Of a DNA stretch of 5,254 nucleotides, positions 4,811 through 5,254 are shown one piece after another. The first letter of the stretch is position 1. The number at the start of each line of letters is the position of its first letter. Made by a program: the position numbers and the translations under genes. Source of the stretch: a bacterium ADurb.Bin374 (GTDB lineage: Bacteria > Riflebacteria > Ozemobacteria > Ozemobacterales > Ozemobacteraceae); NCBI GenBank assembly GCA_002068715.1, contig MWAR01000448.1, positions 1 through 5,254 on the forward strand. Direction: 5' to 3'. The notes beneath the pieces were generated by a model that made no database searches, was not told the origin of the DNA, and saw only the letters and a program-made list of their open reading frames with translations.

Positions 4811-5224
4811 CGAAGCGCGTTCCAGGACAGGGCGGGCGTCGTCGAAGCCGTACTTGAGCATGCCGGCGTAGTCGGCGTGGCCCGGTCGCGGCCTGGTCAG
4901 CGGCGCATTGCGGGCGGCGCTGTCGGCCAGCACGGCGGGATCGACCGGATCGGGAGCCATCACGGTCTCCCACTTCGGCCACTCGGTGTTCCCGATCTCG
5001 ATCGCGATGGGACCGCCGAGGGTGACCCCATGGCGCAACCCGGTGAGCATCGTGACCTGGTCCTGCTCGAATTTCATCCGCGCGCCGCGGCCGTAACCGA
5101 GACGCCGGCGAGCCAGCTGCGCCGAAATGTCCTGTGTGGTCACATGGACGCCGGCGACCATGCCCTCGACCATGGCCACCAGCGCCCGGCCATGGGATTC
5201 ACCTGCAGTAGTCCATCGCAACAC
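4811..5224 (-). pseudogene. aroC: Chorismate synthase, N-terminal fragment of actinobacterial type
   Basis: About 138 residues match the N-terminus of chorismate synthase, the last shikimate-pathway enzyme (5-enolpyruvylshikimate-3-phosphate to chorismate, FMN-dependent). [11 protein letters not shown] (2-12), [12 protein letters not shown] (39-50), [10 protein letters not shown] (78-87) and [20 protein letters not shown] (111-130) are family signatures, and their wording is that of Actinobacteria. GTG at 5224-5222 gives the usual start (M)[11 protein letters not shown]; an ATG at 5233 would add MGR. The intact protein has close to 400 residues. Similarity ends at RPVLERAS, just where the family continues ARET or GRET; here GDEL follows, which is antisense of the secreted-protein gene. 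The frame then stays open by chance to 4322, so an automatic caller would report a 303-residue hybrid. The fragment cannot be functional because most of the FMN- and substrate-binding fold is absent. Confidence 0.88.
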
Positions 5225-5254
5225 GCGACCCATCTTCCCACGACGGACCCTCAG

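Noticed and set aside
4322..5233. A genuine new fusion enzyme of chorismate synthase with a second domain
   Set aside because: The second part is the complement of a signal-peptide-bearing gene, and the break falls inside the chorismate synthase fold, removing most of the enzyme.
4811..5254. Continuation of the plus-strand frame from 4397 to the window end
   Set aside because: It is antisense to conserved chorismate synthase. The open frame is a by-product of GC-rich codon bias on the other strand.

Overview
The window is a GC-rich bacterial segment that reads as a chromosomal housekeeping locus, not an accessory island. I see no tRNA, rRNA, CRISPR array, transposase or phage gene. The central part (about 146 to 4810) is coherent. 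A leftward pair encodes a DEDDy 3'-5' exonuclease and, overlapping it by ATGA, a DUF2723 (TMEM260-like) membrane protein that is cut short. Divergent from this pair is a rightward serA-serC operon for the first two steps of serine synthesis. It is followed by a strong terminator, a separately transcribed exported protein with two YHS/TRASH-like cysteine modules, a second strong terminator, and the start of an unrecognised secreted protein.

Layout: 1-63 (minus) is the possible start of an unknown gene running off the left edge. 82-393 (minus) is the truncated DUF2723 protein, whose family-like sequence stops at about 145-150. 390-1037 (minus) is the exonuclease. 1038-1292 is a divergent promoter region with a good sigma70 match for serA. 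1293-2216 is serA and 2295-3383 is serC. 3399-3435 is a terminator. 3442-3457 is a close match to a sigma54 promoter. 3515-4078 is the YHS-type exported protein. 4099-4140 is a terminator. 4141-4396 is intergenic, with a widespread 'TTCGACAGGCTCAGCACGAA' repeat and a very AT-rich patch. 4397-4810 is the N-terminal part of a secreted protein. 4811 to about 5233 (minus) is the first 138 or so residues of an actinobacterial-type chorismate synthase.

Organism: the DUF2723 protein, the exported CPIMGG/YHFCCPSC protein and the style of the unknown secreted protein ([11 protein letters not shown]...) suggest an environmental Gram-negative-type bacterium, perhaps of the PVC group (Lentisphaerae or relatives). 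This is a weak inference from memory of similar proteins. The chorismate synthase piece looks distinctly actinobacterial ([30 protein letters not shown]). It meets the unknown secreted gene head-on inside both coding regions, with no mobile element at the join. The DUF2723 gene at the other end also breaks abruptly. The simplest reading is that one or both contig ends are chimeric (misassembly or amplification artefact), with real rearrangement as the alternative.

How the genes work together: SerA oxidises 3-phosphoglycerate to 3-phosphohydroxypyruvate, and SerC transaminates this to 3-phosphoserine. SerB is not in the window. The exonuclease/DUF2723 pair and the YHS protein have no evident metabolic link to serine synthesis. 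I found no convincing new multi-gene system. The items most worth a second look are the two junctions, the sigma54-type promoter, the CxxCxxCxxC tail of the exported protein, and the Arg-Arg cofactor loop in SerA.
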